Counted from the first letter of the stretch, positions 34,336 through 44,302 are shown. The stretch: DNA of 54,777 nucleotides from Aquibacillus koreensis (GCF_025154055.1 NZ_JAOALK010000046.1:1-54777); one strand, 5' to 3'. Notes: generated from the letters alone by a model not told the origin. Numbers and translations are program-made.

Positions 34336-35202
34336 TTATCCTTTAGATTTCAATCCTTTGTTAATGATGACAGATAAAAATAGTACAATTATCGTCATCG
34401 TCACAGCAATCGAATTACCGTAGCCGTAGTTCAACTCTTGAAACCCTTTAATATACATGTAAGTCCCGGTAACTTCTGTTCGGTGAATCGGCCCACCATT
34501 GGTAAGTAAAAGAACGTAATCAAACAACTTGAATGCATATGTGACACCAAGTACTAAACATACAATTAATACATTCTTGATCATTGGAATCACAATATGA
34601 ATTATTTTTTGAAAGAAACCAACGCCATCGATTTCGCCTGCCTCGATAATCTCATCTGGAATCGATTGTAGCCCCGCATATATGATGACCATCATTAAAC
34701 CAATATTTTGCCAAACAAACGGTACAGATACAGCTGTCATTGCTGTCAATTCATCAGAAAGCCAAGCAGTAGTCAGATGCCCTAACCCTATTTCTCTTAG
34801 AAAGGCATTGATAATCCCAAAGTTTGGTTCGTAGATGAATGAAAAAACTAAAGCCACCGCAACTGTTGATGTAACAACTGGAATAAAAAATACCGTACGT
34901 AAAAACTTAAACCCTTTTACTTTTAAATACAGGAAGTAGGCTAGAAAAAAGCCAAACGGTATTTGAACAAACAAAACGAGAAATACCCAATAAAATGTAT
35001 TCTTTAGTGAGCGAATAAAGATCTCATCCTGAAACAGGTTAATGTAATTGTCTATAAAAATGAACGTTTTATCAGATAATCCATTCCAATCAAATAAGCT
35101 ATTATACACTGTATTAAGTAGAGGACTAATGAAGAAAAAGAGATAAAATAACACAGTTGGAGCAGCAAACAAAATGAGAATCCATTTCCTTTGTAATGCC
35201 AT
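34336..35202 (-). CDS. Sugar ABC transporter permease, MalF type
   Basis: 288-aa permease of the same family, six helices. The EAA loop reads IPDEIIEAGEIDGVGFFQKI. AAAGGGGG precedes the ATG. It lies between the solute-binding lipoprotein and the MalG-type permease, 13 bases before the latter, in one transcription unit. Confidence 0.92.
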   Translation of the reverse strand: MALQRKWILILFAAPTVLFYLFFFISPLLNTVYNSLFDWNGLSDKTFIFIDNYINLFQDEIFIRSLKNTFYWVFLVLFVQIPFGFFLAYFLYLKVKGFKFLRTVFFIPVVTSTVAVALVFSFIYEPNFGIINAFLREIGLGHLTTAWLSDELTAMTAVSVPFVWQNIGLMMVIIYAGLQSIPDEIIEAGEIDGVGFFQKIIHIVIPMIKNVLIVCLVLGVTYAFKLFDYVLLLTNGGPIHRTEVTGTYMYIKGFQELNYGYGNSIAVTMTIIVLFLSVIINKGLKSKG

Positions 35203-35260
35203 TTGGTATGCCCCCTTTGTAGGAAAGGTAGGAGCTCTCTCCTACCTTCTATTCTTGGAA

Positions 35261-36580
35261 TTATTCAAATTGTTTACTAGGATGTTCTTCTACTAATTCA
35301 TTCATTGCTTCTACGTATTCCTCAGGTGTCATCTCTTGTAACGATAATTCATCTGTTAGTGTCCAGTAATTGTCTTGCACACCTTGTGAGAATAATGCTT
35401 CATCTAAGGATGGAACTATATTATCCGCCCTATCTCTTATCTCAATAGCCTGTCTTAAAATTTCATTTGCTTCTGATACGTCGTAATCAACATCGAGTGG
35501 TGAGAAGTCTGATGCTTTCTCTATTACTTGTTTTCCAAGCTCAGGACTAGCCAGATACTTCATCAATTCCCAAGCAGCTTCTCTCTTTTCTGGATCGTCA
35601 TACGCTTGTTGGCTCATGTATACGAAGAATCCTGCTCCGGAAATAGCTGTATTCTTGGACTCCCCATCTCCAAGTGGGAATGGAACTACTTCCAATTGGT
35701 CGACAATGTCTGGATTTATCGCACCAATGGTCCAGCTATGTTGGTAGAACATTGGTGAAACACCAGTGTTAAATAGTTCTAATGATTGTGAGGTTGACAA
35801 GGTTTCTTTCCCATCTGGGAATGCACCAAGTTGTTGCAGTTCTGCGGCTTTTTCGCTCGCTTCTAATAAGGCATCGCCAAACGGTTCTTCTCCTGTCGTA
35901 TTCGGAATAATACTATCAATTGTTTTCTTTTGACTTAACCACGTTAACATCATATAACGAGCACTGTGATTATTTGCTGCCATTGGTATTAGTCCAGCTT
36001 CCTTAAACTGTTCGACAGCAGTAACTAGCTCATCATACGTAGATGGAATTTCAACACCATGCTCTTCAAAGAGTTGTTTGTTCACCATAAAATAATACAT
36101 ATAAGAACTTATCGGAAGACCATAAGTTCCCCCTTGGTATTCAACAGGATTAAACGCATCTTCAACATATTGATCCGCTAGGCCGTCTTCCTCAATTAGC
36201 TCCGTCAAATCTGCAATTTTATCACTTTCAATGTAGTTTTCCGTTCTTCTTGTACCCCAGTGAAAAAATACATCTGGTGGATTATTTGCTGCCATTTCTG
36301 CTAGCAACTTTTCTCTTATGGAATTACCAGCCGCTGTATTTATGTTCAAGTTAATGTCATCATGCTCTGCATTAAATGTTTCAAAGCCTGGTTCATACAC
36401 AGCAGACAGTGGCTGTTCCCCTACCAAACTGGTCAATACATTTAACGTTATAGCATCTTCATTTGCTTCATTACCTTGATCCCCTTCTGTTTGACCAGAT
36501 TCAGCGGAAGAACAAGCAGTTGCAATTGCAAGAATAAAAATAAACGCCATCATTAGCCAAATTTTTTTCTTGTTACCCAT
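35261..36580 (-). CDS. Sugar ABC transporter solute-binding lipoprotein
   Basis: 439-aa extracellular binding protein (family 1). Signal peptide ends in the lipobox ATAC (about 19-22), followed by an acidic linker and a two-lobed domain (LNVLTSLVGEQPLS..., FFHWGTRRTENYIES, AWELMKYLASPELGKQ). It delivers a mono- or oligosaccharide to the two permeases downstream. GGAGGGG precedes the ATG. The cre-like site at 36626-36639 lies in its upstream region, consistent with catabolite repression, and a YesMN-like two-component system upstream is the likely specific activator. Confidence 0.93.
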   Translation of the reverse strand: MGNKKKIWLMMAFIFILAIATACSSAESGQTEGDQGNEANEDAITLNVLTSLVGEQPLSAVYEPGFETFNAEHDDINLNINTAAGNSIREKLLAEMAANNPPDVFFHWGTRRTENYIESDKIADLTELIEEDGLADQYVEDAFNPVEYQGGTYGLPISSYMYYFMVNKQLFEEHGVEIPSTYDELVTAVEQFKEAGLIPMAANNHSARYMMLTWLSQKKTIDSIIPNTTGEEPFGDALLEASEKAAELQQLGAFPDGKETLSTSQSLELFNTGVSPMFYQHSWTIGAINPDIVDQLEVVPFPLGDGESKNTAISGAGFFVYMSQQAYDDPEKREAAWELMKYLASPELGKQVIEKASDFSPLDVDYDVSEANEILRQAIEIRDRADNIVPSLDEALFSQGVQDNYWTLTDELSLQEMTPEEYVEAMNELVEEHPSKQFE

Positions 36581-36625
36581 CTTTTCCCCTCCATATTTAA
36601 AAAGTTAGCTTTTCTACACTCCTAA

Positions 36626-36639
36626 TGATAGCGCTTTCT
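36626..36639 (-). promoter_or_regulatory. cre-like CcpA site
   Basis: On the minus strand AGAAAGCGCTATCA matches 13 of 14 positions of the Bacillus cre consensus (TGWAANCGNTNWCA). It lies between the response-regulator stop and the binding-protein start, where it would repress the importer operon in preferred sugars. Confidence 0.65.
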
Positions 36640-36657
36640 TATTTACGTTACCTTTAA

Positions 36658-38208
36658 TTATTCTATCGGTTCCTTCAAAAATTCCTGATTGTTACGTTCC
36701 TCCCTAAATTGTTTTGGAGATCGCTTTAAGGTTTTTCGAAACACAGTAGAGAAGTAATTCGGGTCATCGTACCCAACAAGCCTAGCAATCTCTGTTATAT
36801 TTTCATCTGAATGCTCCAATAAATATCTTGCTTTTCGCATCTTTACTTTTGTCACATACAATTTAAAACTTTCACCCGTTTCTTTTTTAAATAGATCACT
36901 CAGATATTTAGGTGACAGGTAAACGTGTGCGGCTACATCACTTAAGGAACAGTTGTCTTGATAATGCTGTTCTACAAATGCTTTGACTCTATTTACAATC
37001 GATATTCCTTTTTCTTTTTTCCATTCTTTAAAATTCTGACAAAAATACTCCATTCTTTGCGTTATCCATGAAACTAGTTCCGTTGTCGATTGTAATTTTC
37101 TGCTATCAATAATTTCTTTAGACAATTGAAGTTGAGATGGATAACCGAATTCTTTTTGAGTGATCGTATCTAGAGCATATAAAATCGAAAACGCTTCTAT
37201 TTTCGCATCAGACAACTCATATTTAGGAAGACAACTTATCAAGTCTTGGAGCGCTTCTTGTAATTTATCCATTTCACCAACCAATAATGGCGCGATTAAT
37301 CGCTCTTTCCATTTACTAATAAGGTCATAGTTTAATAAGTCTTTCGAAAATGAGTGTTCCAGATTCCCACTTGTTGTTTGATTAAATTTTTCGGAGTAAT
37401 GCTCATAAAAGGACCTCAAATCAAAGATGTTTTTCACACTTCCCATCTTGTCTGCAAACAGATTGATTCCTAATAAATTTGACGCTTTTTCTTTAATTAA
37501 AGTTATAACTTCTCGCTCTTCATCTTCTTGGTATAGACAAGCATAACAATTATAATCAACTGCAATTACTTGTCCCCACCCTTTGTGAGCAAGTATCTCT
37601 TCAAACATATTCATTAGTGCAAATTGCAATAATGGCAAATCATTATCATGATAGTGTTTTGTTTGTGGAAAGTAAGTTTCCACCCTAAAAAATGTAACCG
37701 TTGTGTTTAAGAATTTTGCTTTTACATCCTCAAATACTTTTTCACCTGTCGTGTATGGCAGTTTCAAAAAAATGGAACGAAGAATCATTCTTTCTTTCAG
37801 TTGTTGCTCCCGTTTCTTTTTTTGTTGTTCAACAAGAAGGTCTTTTCTAATACGACTAAGAACATCAATTACCTCAGATTGCGCACAGGGCTTAAGTAAA
37901 AAATCAATCACATTGTTTTTCAGTGCTGCTTTGGCGTATTCAAAGTCTCTGTACGCCGTCAAGAAGATCACTTTTATATGGCTATATTGTTCATGAATAA
38001 CCTTCGATAACTCAATTCCACTCATCTTTGACATTCGAATATCGGAAATCACCAGGTCAGGTTCCACTTTTTTGATCATATCGAGTGCCTCTAATCCATT
38101 TTTGGCTTCCCCGATCACGTCCCATTTATAATCGTCTTCTTCAATCATCTTTCTTAATGTTTTTCGGATATGTTGTTCATCATCAACGATTAATACCTTA
38201 CAATTCAT
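36658..38208 (-). CDS. YesN-like AraC-type response regulator
   Basis: 516-aa transcriptional regulator: receiver domain (1-120) with phospho-acceptor Asp in LVISDIRMS (about 55) and the conserved Lys in LLKPCAQSE, a long middle region of about 280 residues, and a C-terminal AraC/XylS DNA-binding domain with two helix-turn-helices (LSDVAAHVYLSPKYLSDLF and ITEIARLVGYDDPNYFSTVF). It should activate the binding-protein/permease operon when phosphorylated by the adjacent kinase; their genes overlap by four bases. Confidence 0.94.
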   Translation of the reverse strand: MNCKVLIVDDEQHIRKTLRKMIEEDDYKWDVIGEAKNGLEALDMIKKVEPDLVISDIRMSKMSGIELSKVIHEQYSHIKVIFLTAYRDFEYAKAALKNNVIDFLLKPCAQSEVIDVLSRIRKDLLVEQQKKKREQQLKERMILRSIFLKLPYTTGEKVFEDVKAKFLNTTVTFFRVETYFPQTKHYHDNDLPLLQFALMNMFEEILAHKGWGQVIAVDYNCYACLYQEDEEREVITLIKEKASNLLGINLFADKMGSVKNIFDLRSFYEHYSEKFNQTTSGNLEHSFSKDLLNYDLISKWKERLIAPLLVGEMDKLQEALQDLISCLPKYELSDAKIEAFSILYALDTITQKEFGYPSQLQLSKEIIDSRKLQSTTELVSWITQRMEYFCQNFKEWKKEKGISIVNRVKAFVEQHYQDNCSLSDVAAHVYLSPKYLSDLFKKETGESFKLYVTKVKMRKARYLLEHSDENITEIARLVGYDDPNYFSTVFRKTLKRSPKQFREERNNQEFLKEPIE

Positions 38209-39980
38209 GAAGCATCCCTCTCCCCTCTGTCATTCCATTCCATTTCAATGGGCAAGATCAATCGAACTAATGTCCCTTTGCCCTCTTCACTTTCGATTTC
38301 AAGTCGATGCGGGTCATCGTACATAAGTGCGATACGACGAATCACGTTAGCCATTCCAATGCCATTCGTTTTTTCACCCCTGCTTCGTCTTTGATATATT
38401 TGCTCGATTGCAGCTTGATTCATTCCACAACCATTGTCCTGCACTTCAATCATTAGAAAGCTTTGTTGTTTATATGCTTTAATGTGAATTTTATTTTCGT
38501 CTACTTGATCACGAAAACCGTGAACAAATACATTTTCGACGATCGGTTGTAGTAGAAGTCGGACGATCGAGCAGTCATACACTTCATCATCAACGTCCAT
38601 GTTTATATGAAGCTCCTCTTCAAATCGGGACTTTTGAATGGTTAAGTAATTATTTATTTGATGTAATTCATCTTTTATTGTGGTAGTCGTACTTGCAGGT
38701 TCAATTGCATATCGAAGCATTTGGGATAAAGCCACTACTAAATCAGCATTTTCAAAATCATCCTGCAAGTATAGCTTGGACCTAAGCATATCTAACGTAT
38801 TGTATAAAAAATGAGGGTTCAACTGAGCTTGTAGCGCCGTTAATTCTGCTTCCCGTTGATCTAATTGTGTCTGATATACATTCTTAATTAGTGATTGGAT
38901 AAAATCGATCATCTCATTAAAAGAATTGCCGAGATAAGCTAGTTCATCGTTTGATTTAACTTTTATCCTGGTGTCGAGTTTTCCTTCTTTTATACTCTTC
39001 ATCCCTGAGACTACAGTTTTTAAAGGACCTAATAATCGATAACTCGCAAAAGCAATTAACAGAATTGCTATCGCTAAGCTAACTAGTCCGCTCAATAAAC
39101 TAACGTGAAAAATCGTCTGACTTTTATTATGTAATCCTTGAAGTGACATGGCACTTTCAAATCGAAAGTTACTAATGCCTGAATCGTTAGTGGCTAGTAG
39201 ATAACGTTCTCCATCATACATCTCGGTTCTAACATTATTACCTTTTTCACTACGATCAGTTGATGTAAGGAAGGATTTGTCCTGATTGCTATACAACAAA
39301 TTTCCTCTTGGCGTGTATAAGTTGACAATGTCATCCTCGTTTGCAAGGACATCATCAAAAACATCTACAAATTGCCTGCTATCAAACACAAGCAGAAGTT
39401 GACCTATGACATCCATTTTTTCATTTTTAATTTTTCGTGCAGCCACAATCACATCATACTCACGACTCATCGTATGATATGTTTCCCTTTGCCATACCAT
39501 CTCACCATCGGTCTTGGATAGAGCTTCTGCAATCTTGTCATAAGTAGATTGATTTAACTCTTGAAACTCTGTGGAATGAGTTGGTTTATATCTTTTTCTA
39601 AACCGATCCGTCATCTCGATACTGTAAACGTAATCTAGATTTAACTTTAAATTGTTTAATATATCGTTAAAATTCATCAAGTTTTCATATTCAATTAATT
39701 TAAATTCATTTGATTTGGATAACACATCAGTTACCGTTGGGTGAAATATGATCGTATCTGAGAATCGATATACTTCGTTAATTTTTGCATCTATACGTGA
39801 GGATACCTGCTCTACTTTTTGTGCAAATTGTTTACTAATCTCTTTTTCAGCAATGTCTAAGTGGGCACTATACGAGAGATAGCCAGTAATAGTAGACGAT
39901 ACAAGGATAATTAACGATAATGCAATAACCATCTTTGTTGCTAATCTCGGTTTTGTCCTGATAAAAGAAAGGTGTCGCAT
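38205..39980 (-). CDS. YesM-like sensor histidine kinase
   Basis: 591-aa membrane kinase: first helix (about 16-36), extracellular Cache-type sensor (about 37-285), second helix (about 295-315), HAMP (about 316-370), then the His_kinase domain with the phospho-acceptor His in LNPHFLYNTLDML (about 395) and a C-terminal GHKL ATPase (VQDNGCGM, GIGMANVIRR). It senses an external carbohydrate signal and signals to the YesN-like regulator. GGAG lies upstream of the ATG. The 520-base gap upstream, 39981-40506, shows no gene and only dispersed-repeat copies near 40.4 kb. Confidence 0.94.
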   Translation of the reverse strand: MRHLSFIRTKPRLATKMVIALSLIILVSSTITGYLSYSAHLDIAEKEISKQFAQKVEQVSSRIDAKINEVYRFSDTIIFHPTVTDVLSKSNEFKLIEYENLMNFNDILNNLKLNLDYVYSIEMTDRFRKRYKPTHSTEFQELNQSTYDKIAEALSKTDGEMVWQRETYHTMSREYDVIVAARKIKNEKMDVIGQLLLVFDSRQFVDVFDDVLANEDDIVNLYTPRGNLLYSNQDKSFLTSTDRSEKGNNVRTEMYDGERYLLATNDSGISNFRFESAMSLQGLHNKSQTIFHVSLLSGLVSLAIAILLIAFASYRLLGPLKTVVSGMKSIKEGKLDTRIKVKSNDELAYLGNSFNEMIDFIQSLIKNVYQTQLDQREAELTALQAQLNPHFLYNTLDMLRSKLYLQDDFENADLVVALSQMLRYAIEPASTTTTIKDELHQINNYLTIQKSRFEEELHINMDVDDEVYDCSIVRLLLQPIVENVFVHGFRDQVDENKIHIKAYKQQSFLMIEVQDNGCGMNQAAIEQIYQRRSRGEKTNGIGMANVIRRIALMYDDPHRLEIESEEGKGTLVRLILPIEMEWNDRGERDAS

Positions 39981-40413
39981 ATCTTCAACTCCGATCTAGA
40001 AATAATGGTTCCATGGTAATCTCTTTTTTTAAAAGGTGAAAAGGGTAAAATAATCGTGGTGCGAGTCCAAAGTAGAATGGGGATGCTAATAATAGATATG
40101 AAACTATGATGCATCATAACTTGTTGAATTTAGCAAAGAGAGAGATCTATTACTCTTGTAAATAAAAATTTGGTAGCGGTTTCATAAAAATTATAATCAA
40201 AAGTATAGACACTTTGAATTAACTTTTCAAATGAAGTGACTGTATCGATTAAGATTTTATGAAAAACTTGGTTTGTTGCACTTAAACCTGTATGAATTAA
40301 ACGAGGAAAAGCTAAAGTGGTTGTTCATCCCCAACAACTTTAGACACTCATGTATTTGGTGAGTGGATTAAGAATTCTAAGTAGAAAACAGTGATGCTCC
40401 TTTCTAATAAAAG

Positions 40414-40496
40414 AAAGCAGGAGAACTCTCCCCCTGCTCCCATTTTGCACGCAAGAACCGTCCCCCTGCTTCCAAGGTCTGTCCCTCTGTTCACAC
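40414..40496 (-). repeat. GGGACGGTTCT-family repeat array, three submotifs
   Basis: A degenerate reverse core (GAACTCTCCCC), a perfect reverse core and a GGTCTGTCCC submotif in tandem. It ends ten bases before the last permease gene's stop codon. Confidence 0.85.
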
Positions 40497-40506
40497 TCTC
40501 TCTGAT

Positions 40507-41610
40507 TTACATTTTCCTTTCCATCAAGTTAATGCCAATCCCCATGCATACGACTCCGAATAATAGTAGAATCGATAGTGGTTGGGCTAGTGCTGTGAAA
40601 TCATGGTTATTGCTTGCTATTTGTTTCAGTGCTTCCATGGCATAGGTAATCGGAAGTACTTTTGAAATTGCTAGAATGATCGAGTTGCTTACTAACTCGA
40701 TTGGCCAATAGGCTCCTCCAATCATAGCCATACTCACCGCCACAATCGGCACGACTGCATTCAGTTGTTCTAACGTTTTGACAAGGCCCAGCATCAACAT
40801 GCCCAAGGCGACAATCGCAAACGTATAGCATGCCACCGCAAGTACAATTGAGCCAAAACTGTCACCAACACCATAGCCGAACAAATACTTAAACCCTGCA
40901 AATATGATCACGATCTGTAAAAATCCAATCAAAAACGCATAGCATAAGTGGCCCAGATACACTTGCCACTTCCGAACGGGCGACAAAATCATCCGGTTCC
41001 ATGTCCCGGTTCGTTTTTCTTCTGCTACTTTTGATAAACTTTGGATAATGGTATAGATCGAGAAAAAGAGAGTCATGCCGAACAATGCTTGATTTCGTTG
41101 GTCGATCCCCCCGCCCTGTTCTTCACCGTCCACCGTTTCACTTGCTAATCGCAACGGAACATCCGACAAATTTTGATCAATTTCCTCTCGAATTCGTGGA
41201 TCTTCCGTCGACTGCTCGACTTGTTGTAAACGTAATTCATCTACATATACTTGACGCACATATTGGTCGATAAAAACATGATTAGCATCATCCGCTGCAA
41301 TCAGCATCTCGTAGTTCTCAGCCGTGGCATGGATGGCATAAGGAATTTCTCCTAAAGCAACCCGTTTTTCCGCATCTTGTTCTTCAATAAGCGAAAATGA
41401 AAATGCGTCTGATTCATTTAATTGATACAAAAGGACATCCTGCTCTTCTTCATCCATGGACGCATCAAAGTAGAGCGGCACATCAATCGTACTCGCGCTG
41501 CCGAGGCCACCTAACATAAAAATAAAGCCAACCGTCATGACCATCATCCAGATGACTAATGCAGGTTCTCTGCGAAGCCGTTGTAATTGCAATAAAAATA
41601 CAGATCTCAT
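40507..41610 (-). CDS. ABC-2 type permease, LnrN-like
   Basis: 367-aa permease of the ABC-2 superfamily: N-terminal helix, a large extracytoplasmic loop (about 45-190), then five helices (from about 200). It is the second permease of a three-gene exporter; its start follows the first permease's stop directly, with AAAGGAGG inside the preceding gene. The gene set (kinase, regulator, ATPase, two permeases) has the same order as B. subtilis lnrJKLMN, which detoxifies linear polyenes. Substrate here is unknown. Confidence 0.88.
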   Translation of the reverse strand: MRSVFLLQLQRLRREPALVIWMMVMTVGFIFMLGGLGSASTIDVPLYFDASMDEEEQDVLLYQLNESDAFSFSLIEEQDAEKRVALGEIPYAIHATAENYEMLIAADDANHVFIDQYVRQVYVDELRLQQVEQSTEDPRIREEIDQNLSDVPLRLASETVDGEEQGGGIDQRNQALFGMTLFFSIYTIIQSLSKVAEEKRTGTWNRMILSPVRKWQVYLGHLCYAFLIGFLQIVIIFAGFKYLFGYGVGDSFGSIVLAVACYTFAIVALGMLMLGLVKTLEQLNAVVPIVAVSMAMIGGAYWPIELVSNSIILAISKVLPITYAMEALKQIASNNHDFTALAQPLSILLLFGVVCMGIGINLMERKM

Positions 41611-42894
41611 CTATGCCGCCCTCCTTTTTGAAAAAATCAATATACTTATGCCGAACAATACGACACTAATTAGCAGCAATCTACCAAGCATTGGTGTAAT
41701 AAAATCCATCCCTAACCCTTGCGCCCATTGCAACAAGACGTTTAACATAATCCCGTTCGGCGTCCAGTTTCCGAGCGTCTTAAACAACTCTGGCATATTA
41801 GATACAGGCATGAAGCTCCCACCTAAAAGCGCAAACAACGTAACCACACCACCTGAAAACATACTTGGAATCGCATTGCTTTTTGACTTAACTGTGAGCG
41901 CAGTTAATAGGGATGCCAACGCCCCAACACAGATGGAGAATACAAGGGCGATCACGAGCATGCCGCCAAAAAAAGCCCATGATCGATCAGCAAACACCTG
42001 CATGACCACCCGCGCAATTGTAAATAAGAGAACCACTTGGATAAACACAATCACTGTTGTCGAAATGGCCTTCCCAGATAGGTAGTTTGCTGGATGCTTC
42101 CCTGATAATAAAATCCGGTCTAACACGTGTTGATACGTCTCCACATAAGCTTTACTAGCGATCGTGGAGGCAGCAAACAATGCAAACATTGCCGTCATGC
42201 CAATCGAATAATACTCCAGAGATGTAATTGGTTTTTGATCCGTAACCGTAATTTTTGACCCAATTGGCATCTCGTTAACTGGTTCGACTGTTTCTCTAGA
42301 AGCTACAGTCGTTTGCGTCGCCTTAGCAATCGCAGTTTCTAAATTAACCGTATCGACAAAACGACTAATAATATCTTCGAAAACACCTGCAGATAACGGG
42401 GCATGTGTACTCTTAATCACTTCAAGTTCACTGCCATCCCCTTGTTCGAGAAGCATCTTGTTTAACACGTCGTACGTAAATGATTCTGGTACCACAATAA
42501 TAGCTGATACCTCTTCCTCTTTTAATGCTTCCTTAGCTTCTTCTAGATCCATCTCTTTTGTTTCAATGATTTCTTTCACTTCTTCGTCTTCAAAAACACC
42601 TTCAAGCATTGCATAAGGTTCCACCGATGTAGCTGCTTCTTGAAGCGCCTTTCTCGCTTCCTTAGGCATTGGTGATTTTTCTATCTCTTGTAAAAAATTT
42701 TCCTCGTCAACCTCGGCGTCACTTTGATTCACAACCGCAACGGTCATCATCAGGTTTACTTGGTTTTCCCCAAACATACCTTTTAAAGCAAAGCCTAAAA
42801 TCCCTGTCAAGATCACGGGCATTAACAACAAAACGAGTAACTCCGTTCGATCTCGAAGTAGTACACGAACATCTTTTTTCAGAAATGCTAGCAC
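41611..42894 (-). CDS. ABC-2 type permease, LnrM-like
   Basis: 427-aa ABC-2 permease with the same layout: N-terminal helix, an acidic extracytoplasmic loop of about 200 residues (rich in EEVKE/EEAKE) and five or six C-terminal helices. I start at GTG 42894 because AGGAGG lies eight bases before it; a GTG nine bases earlier would overlap that site. It lies 12 bases downstream of the ATPase gene. Confidence 0.88.
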   Translation of the reverse strand: MLAFLKKDVRVLLRDRTELLVLLLMPVILTGILGFALKGMFGENQVNLMMTVAVVNQSDAEVDEENFLQEIEKSPMPKEARKALQEAATSVEPYAMLEGVFEDEEVKEIIETKEMDLEEAKEALKEEEVSAIIVVPESFTYDVLNKMLLEQGDGSELEVIKSTHAPLSAGVFEDIISRFVDTVNLETAIAKATQTTVASRETVEPVNEMPIGSKITVTDQKPITSLEYYSIGMTAMFALFAASTIASKAYVETYQHVLDRILLSGKHPANYLSGKAISTTVIVFIQVVLLFTIARVVMQVFADRSWAFFGGMLVIALVFSICVGALASLLTALTVKSKSNAIPSMFSGGVVTLFALLGGSFMPVSNMPELFKTLGNWTPNGIMLNVLLQWAQGLGMDFITPMLGRLLLISVVLFGISILIFSKRRAA

Positions 42895-42906
42895 GCTATT
42901 CACCTC

Positions 42907-43839
42907 CTAATCTCTCAATTTTCGTCCAGTTAAATGGAGGAATACGTCTTCTAACGTTGGAATTTGTACATTCACACTAACAATTTGGGCTTGGTGACGC
43001 TCCGCCACTTGGAACACCTTGCTCAGTAATTTGCTATTCTTTGGTGTAATAAGCTTCATCCCTTTTTCCGTCTCAACCACACGATGAACTTCCTCTAAAT
43101 CTGCTAATTCAGACTTTAGCTCCGGATATGGCCGATCGAGCTCTAATACAATCGTTTCCTCACTCGATAGAATGCTCGTAAGCTCTTGCTTTGTTCCCGT
43201 TGCAATAACTTTTCCATGATCCATAATGTAAATCCGGTCGCACAACCTTTCCACTTCTTCCATGTAATGACTCGTGTACAAGACCGTCATGCCTTTTTCT
43301 CGGTTTAACTTTTGTACCATCTCTAAAATGTAATTACGTGATTGGGGATCAATGCCGACTGTCGGCTCATCCATAATAATGATTTCTGGTTCATGTAAAA
43401 GCGCCACCGCAATGTTAATCCGACGCTGCATGCCTCCAGAGTAATTTTTGACAAGATCGTTCTTTCTTTCCGTTAACCCAACGAGCTCCAATACAGATTC
43501 CATTCGTTCCGTTAACGCACGTCCTTTCAATCCATACACTCTGCCAAAAAACTTTAAGTTTTCTACTGCCGTTAGTTCCTTATAAAGCGCAATTTCTTGC
43601 GGTACAACACCAAGATATTCACGAATAACCCCTGGCTGTTTCACCACACTTTTTCCATCCCACGTAACATCACCAGCAGTTGGTTTGACCAAAGATGAAA
43701 TCATCGAAATTGTCGTTGATTTCCCTGCACCATTTGGCCCAAGTAAGCCTACCGATTCCCCCTTATCCAAATACAAACTAACATCATCCACCGCAAGATG
43801 CTTTTTGAAAACCTTCTTTAAACTTGTCGTTTCCAACAT
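42907..43839 (-). CDS. ABC transporter ATP-binding protein, LnrL-like
   Basis: 310-aa ATPase with Walker [10 protein letters not shown] (about 34-42), Q loop VVPQEIALY, signature NYSGGMQRR, Walker B IIIMDEPT and the switch His in [10 protein letters not shown]. After about residue 220 is a C-terminal extension of the kind seen in DrrA/CcmA-type export ATPases. GGAGGAAGC precedes the ATG. It is first gene of the exporter operon, separated from the upstream two-component genes by a strong terminator, so it should have its own promoter. Confidence 0.93.
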   Translation of the reverse strand: MLETTSLKKVFKKHLAVDDVSLYLDKGESVGLLGPNGAGKSTTISMISSLVKPTAGDVTWDGKSVVKQPGVIREYLGVVPQEIALYKELTAVENLKFFGRVYGLKGRALTERMESVLELVGLTERKNDLVKNYSGGMQRRINIAVALLHEPEIIIMDEPTVGIDPQSRNYILEMVQKLNREKGMTVLYTSHYMEEVERLCDRIYIMDHGKVIATGTKQELTSILSSEETIVLELDRPYPELKSELADLEEVHRVVETEKGMKLITPKNSKLLSKVFQVAERHQAQIVSVNVQIPTLEDVFLHLTGRKLRD

Positions 43840-43881
43840 GCTTCTTCCTCCTCGTTCATCGTTATTTTACAGTTAGTATTA

Positions 43882-43927
43882 GAAAAACTCTCATTCGCTC
43901 GTCCCTTGGTGAATGTGTTAGTTTTTC
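43882..43927. repeat. Inverted repeat in the exporter leader
   Basis: GAAAAACT / AGTTTTTC outer arms and CATTC / GAATG inner arms, 40 to 90 bases upstream of the ATPase start. It could be a leader hairpin or regulator-binding site. Confidence 0.5.
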
Positions 43928-43989
43928 TTATAAATTTTCCCCTACGTCAATTACACTTCTTAGCTAAAATTCATGCTTTCTTAAAGTAT

Positions 43990-44021
43990 AAAAAAAAGAA
44001 GACAGCGCGCACACTGTCTTC
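43990..44021 (-). terminator. Rho-independent terminator after the two-component genes
   Basis: GAAGACAG / CTGTCTTC stem with an eight-base GC-rich loop, followed on the minus strand by eight Ts. It ends the kinase-regulator transcript about 280 bases after the regulator stop. Confidence 0.88.
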
Positions 44022-44162
44022 CGTCACTTCTTTTTGCGGTATCCATGACTTAAGTCATTTTTTTCCTATTGTTACACGCGTGGATTCTCTCTCCACTTCA
44101 CATTAAATTTATAACTTGATGAGCTGATGCAGCCAAGCCGGTAAATCCCCCGACGATACAGT

Positions 44163-44274
44163 TAATTCAGTAACTTTTAGTGTTAATTCAGTGAACCCAT
44201 ATGCTAATTCAGTAACTTTTGCAATAATTCAGTAAACCTATATGCTAATTCAGTAACTTTTCCCATATATCAGT
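44163..44274. repeat. Six 20-21-bp direct repeats (iteron-like array)
   Basis: The motif TAATTCAGT(A/G)A recurs at 44163, 44184, 44205, 44225, 44246 and, slightly degenerate, 44266, a spacing of 20-21 bp (two helical turns). The tails alternate between AACTTTT and AACC(C/T)ATAT types, giving a 41-42-bp super-period. It lies between the response-regulator stop and its terminator. Confidence 0.9.
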
Positions 44275-44302
44275 AACTGCCCCAAAAATGCACCCTACCA
44301 AC

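Noticed and set aside
36658-39980. An ATP-binding subunit for the sugar importer
   Set aside because: No ATPase frame occurs in 31-40 kb; a shared MsmX-like subunit elsewhere is the usual solution in Bacilli.
41537-42085. Long plus-strand frame opposite the LnrM-like permease
   Set aside because: It is the antisense shadow of a clear membrane-permease gene and has no ribosome site or recognisable protein family.
44163-44274. CRISPR or plasmid-type replication origin at the 20-21-bp repeats
   Set aside because: No spacers between units and no Rep gene nearby; the units abut directly, so a protein-binding or RNA array is more likely.
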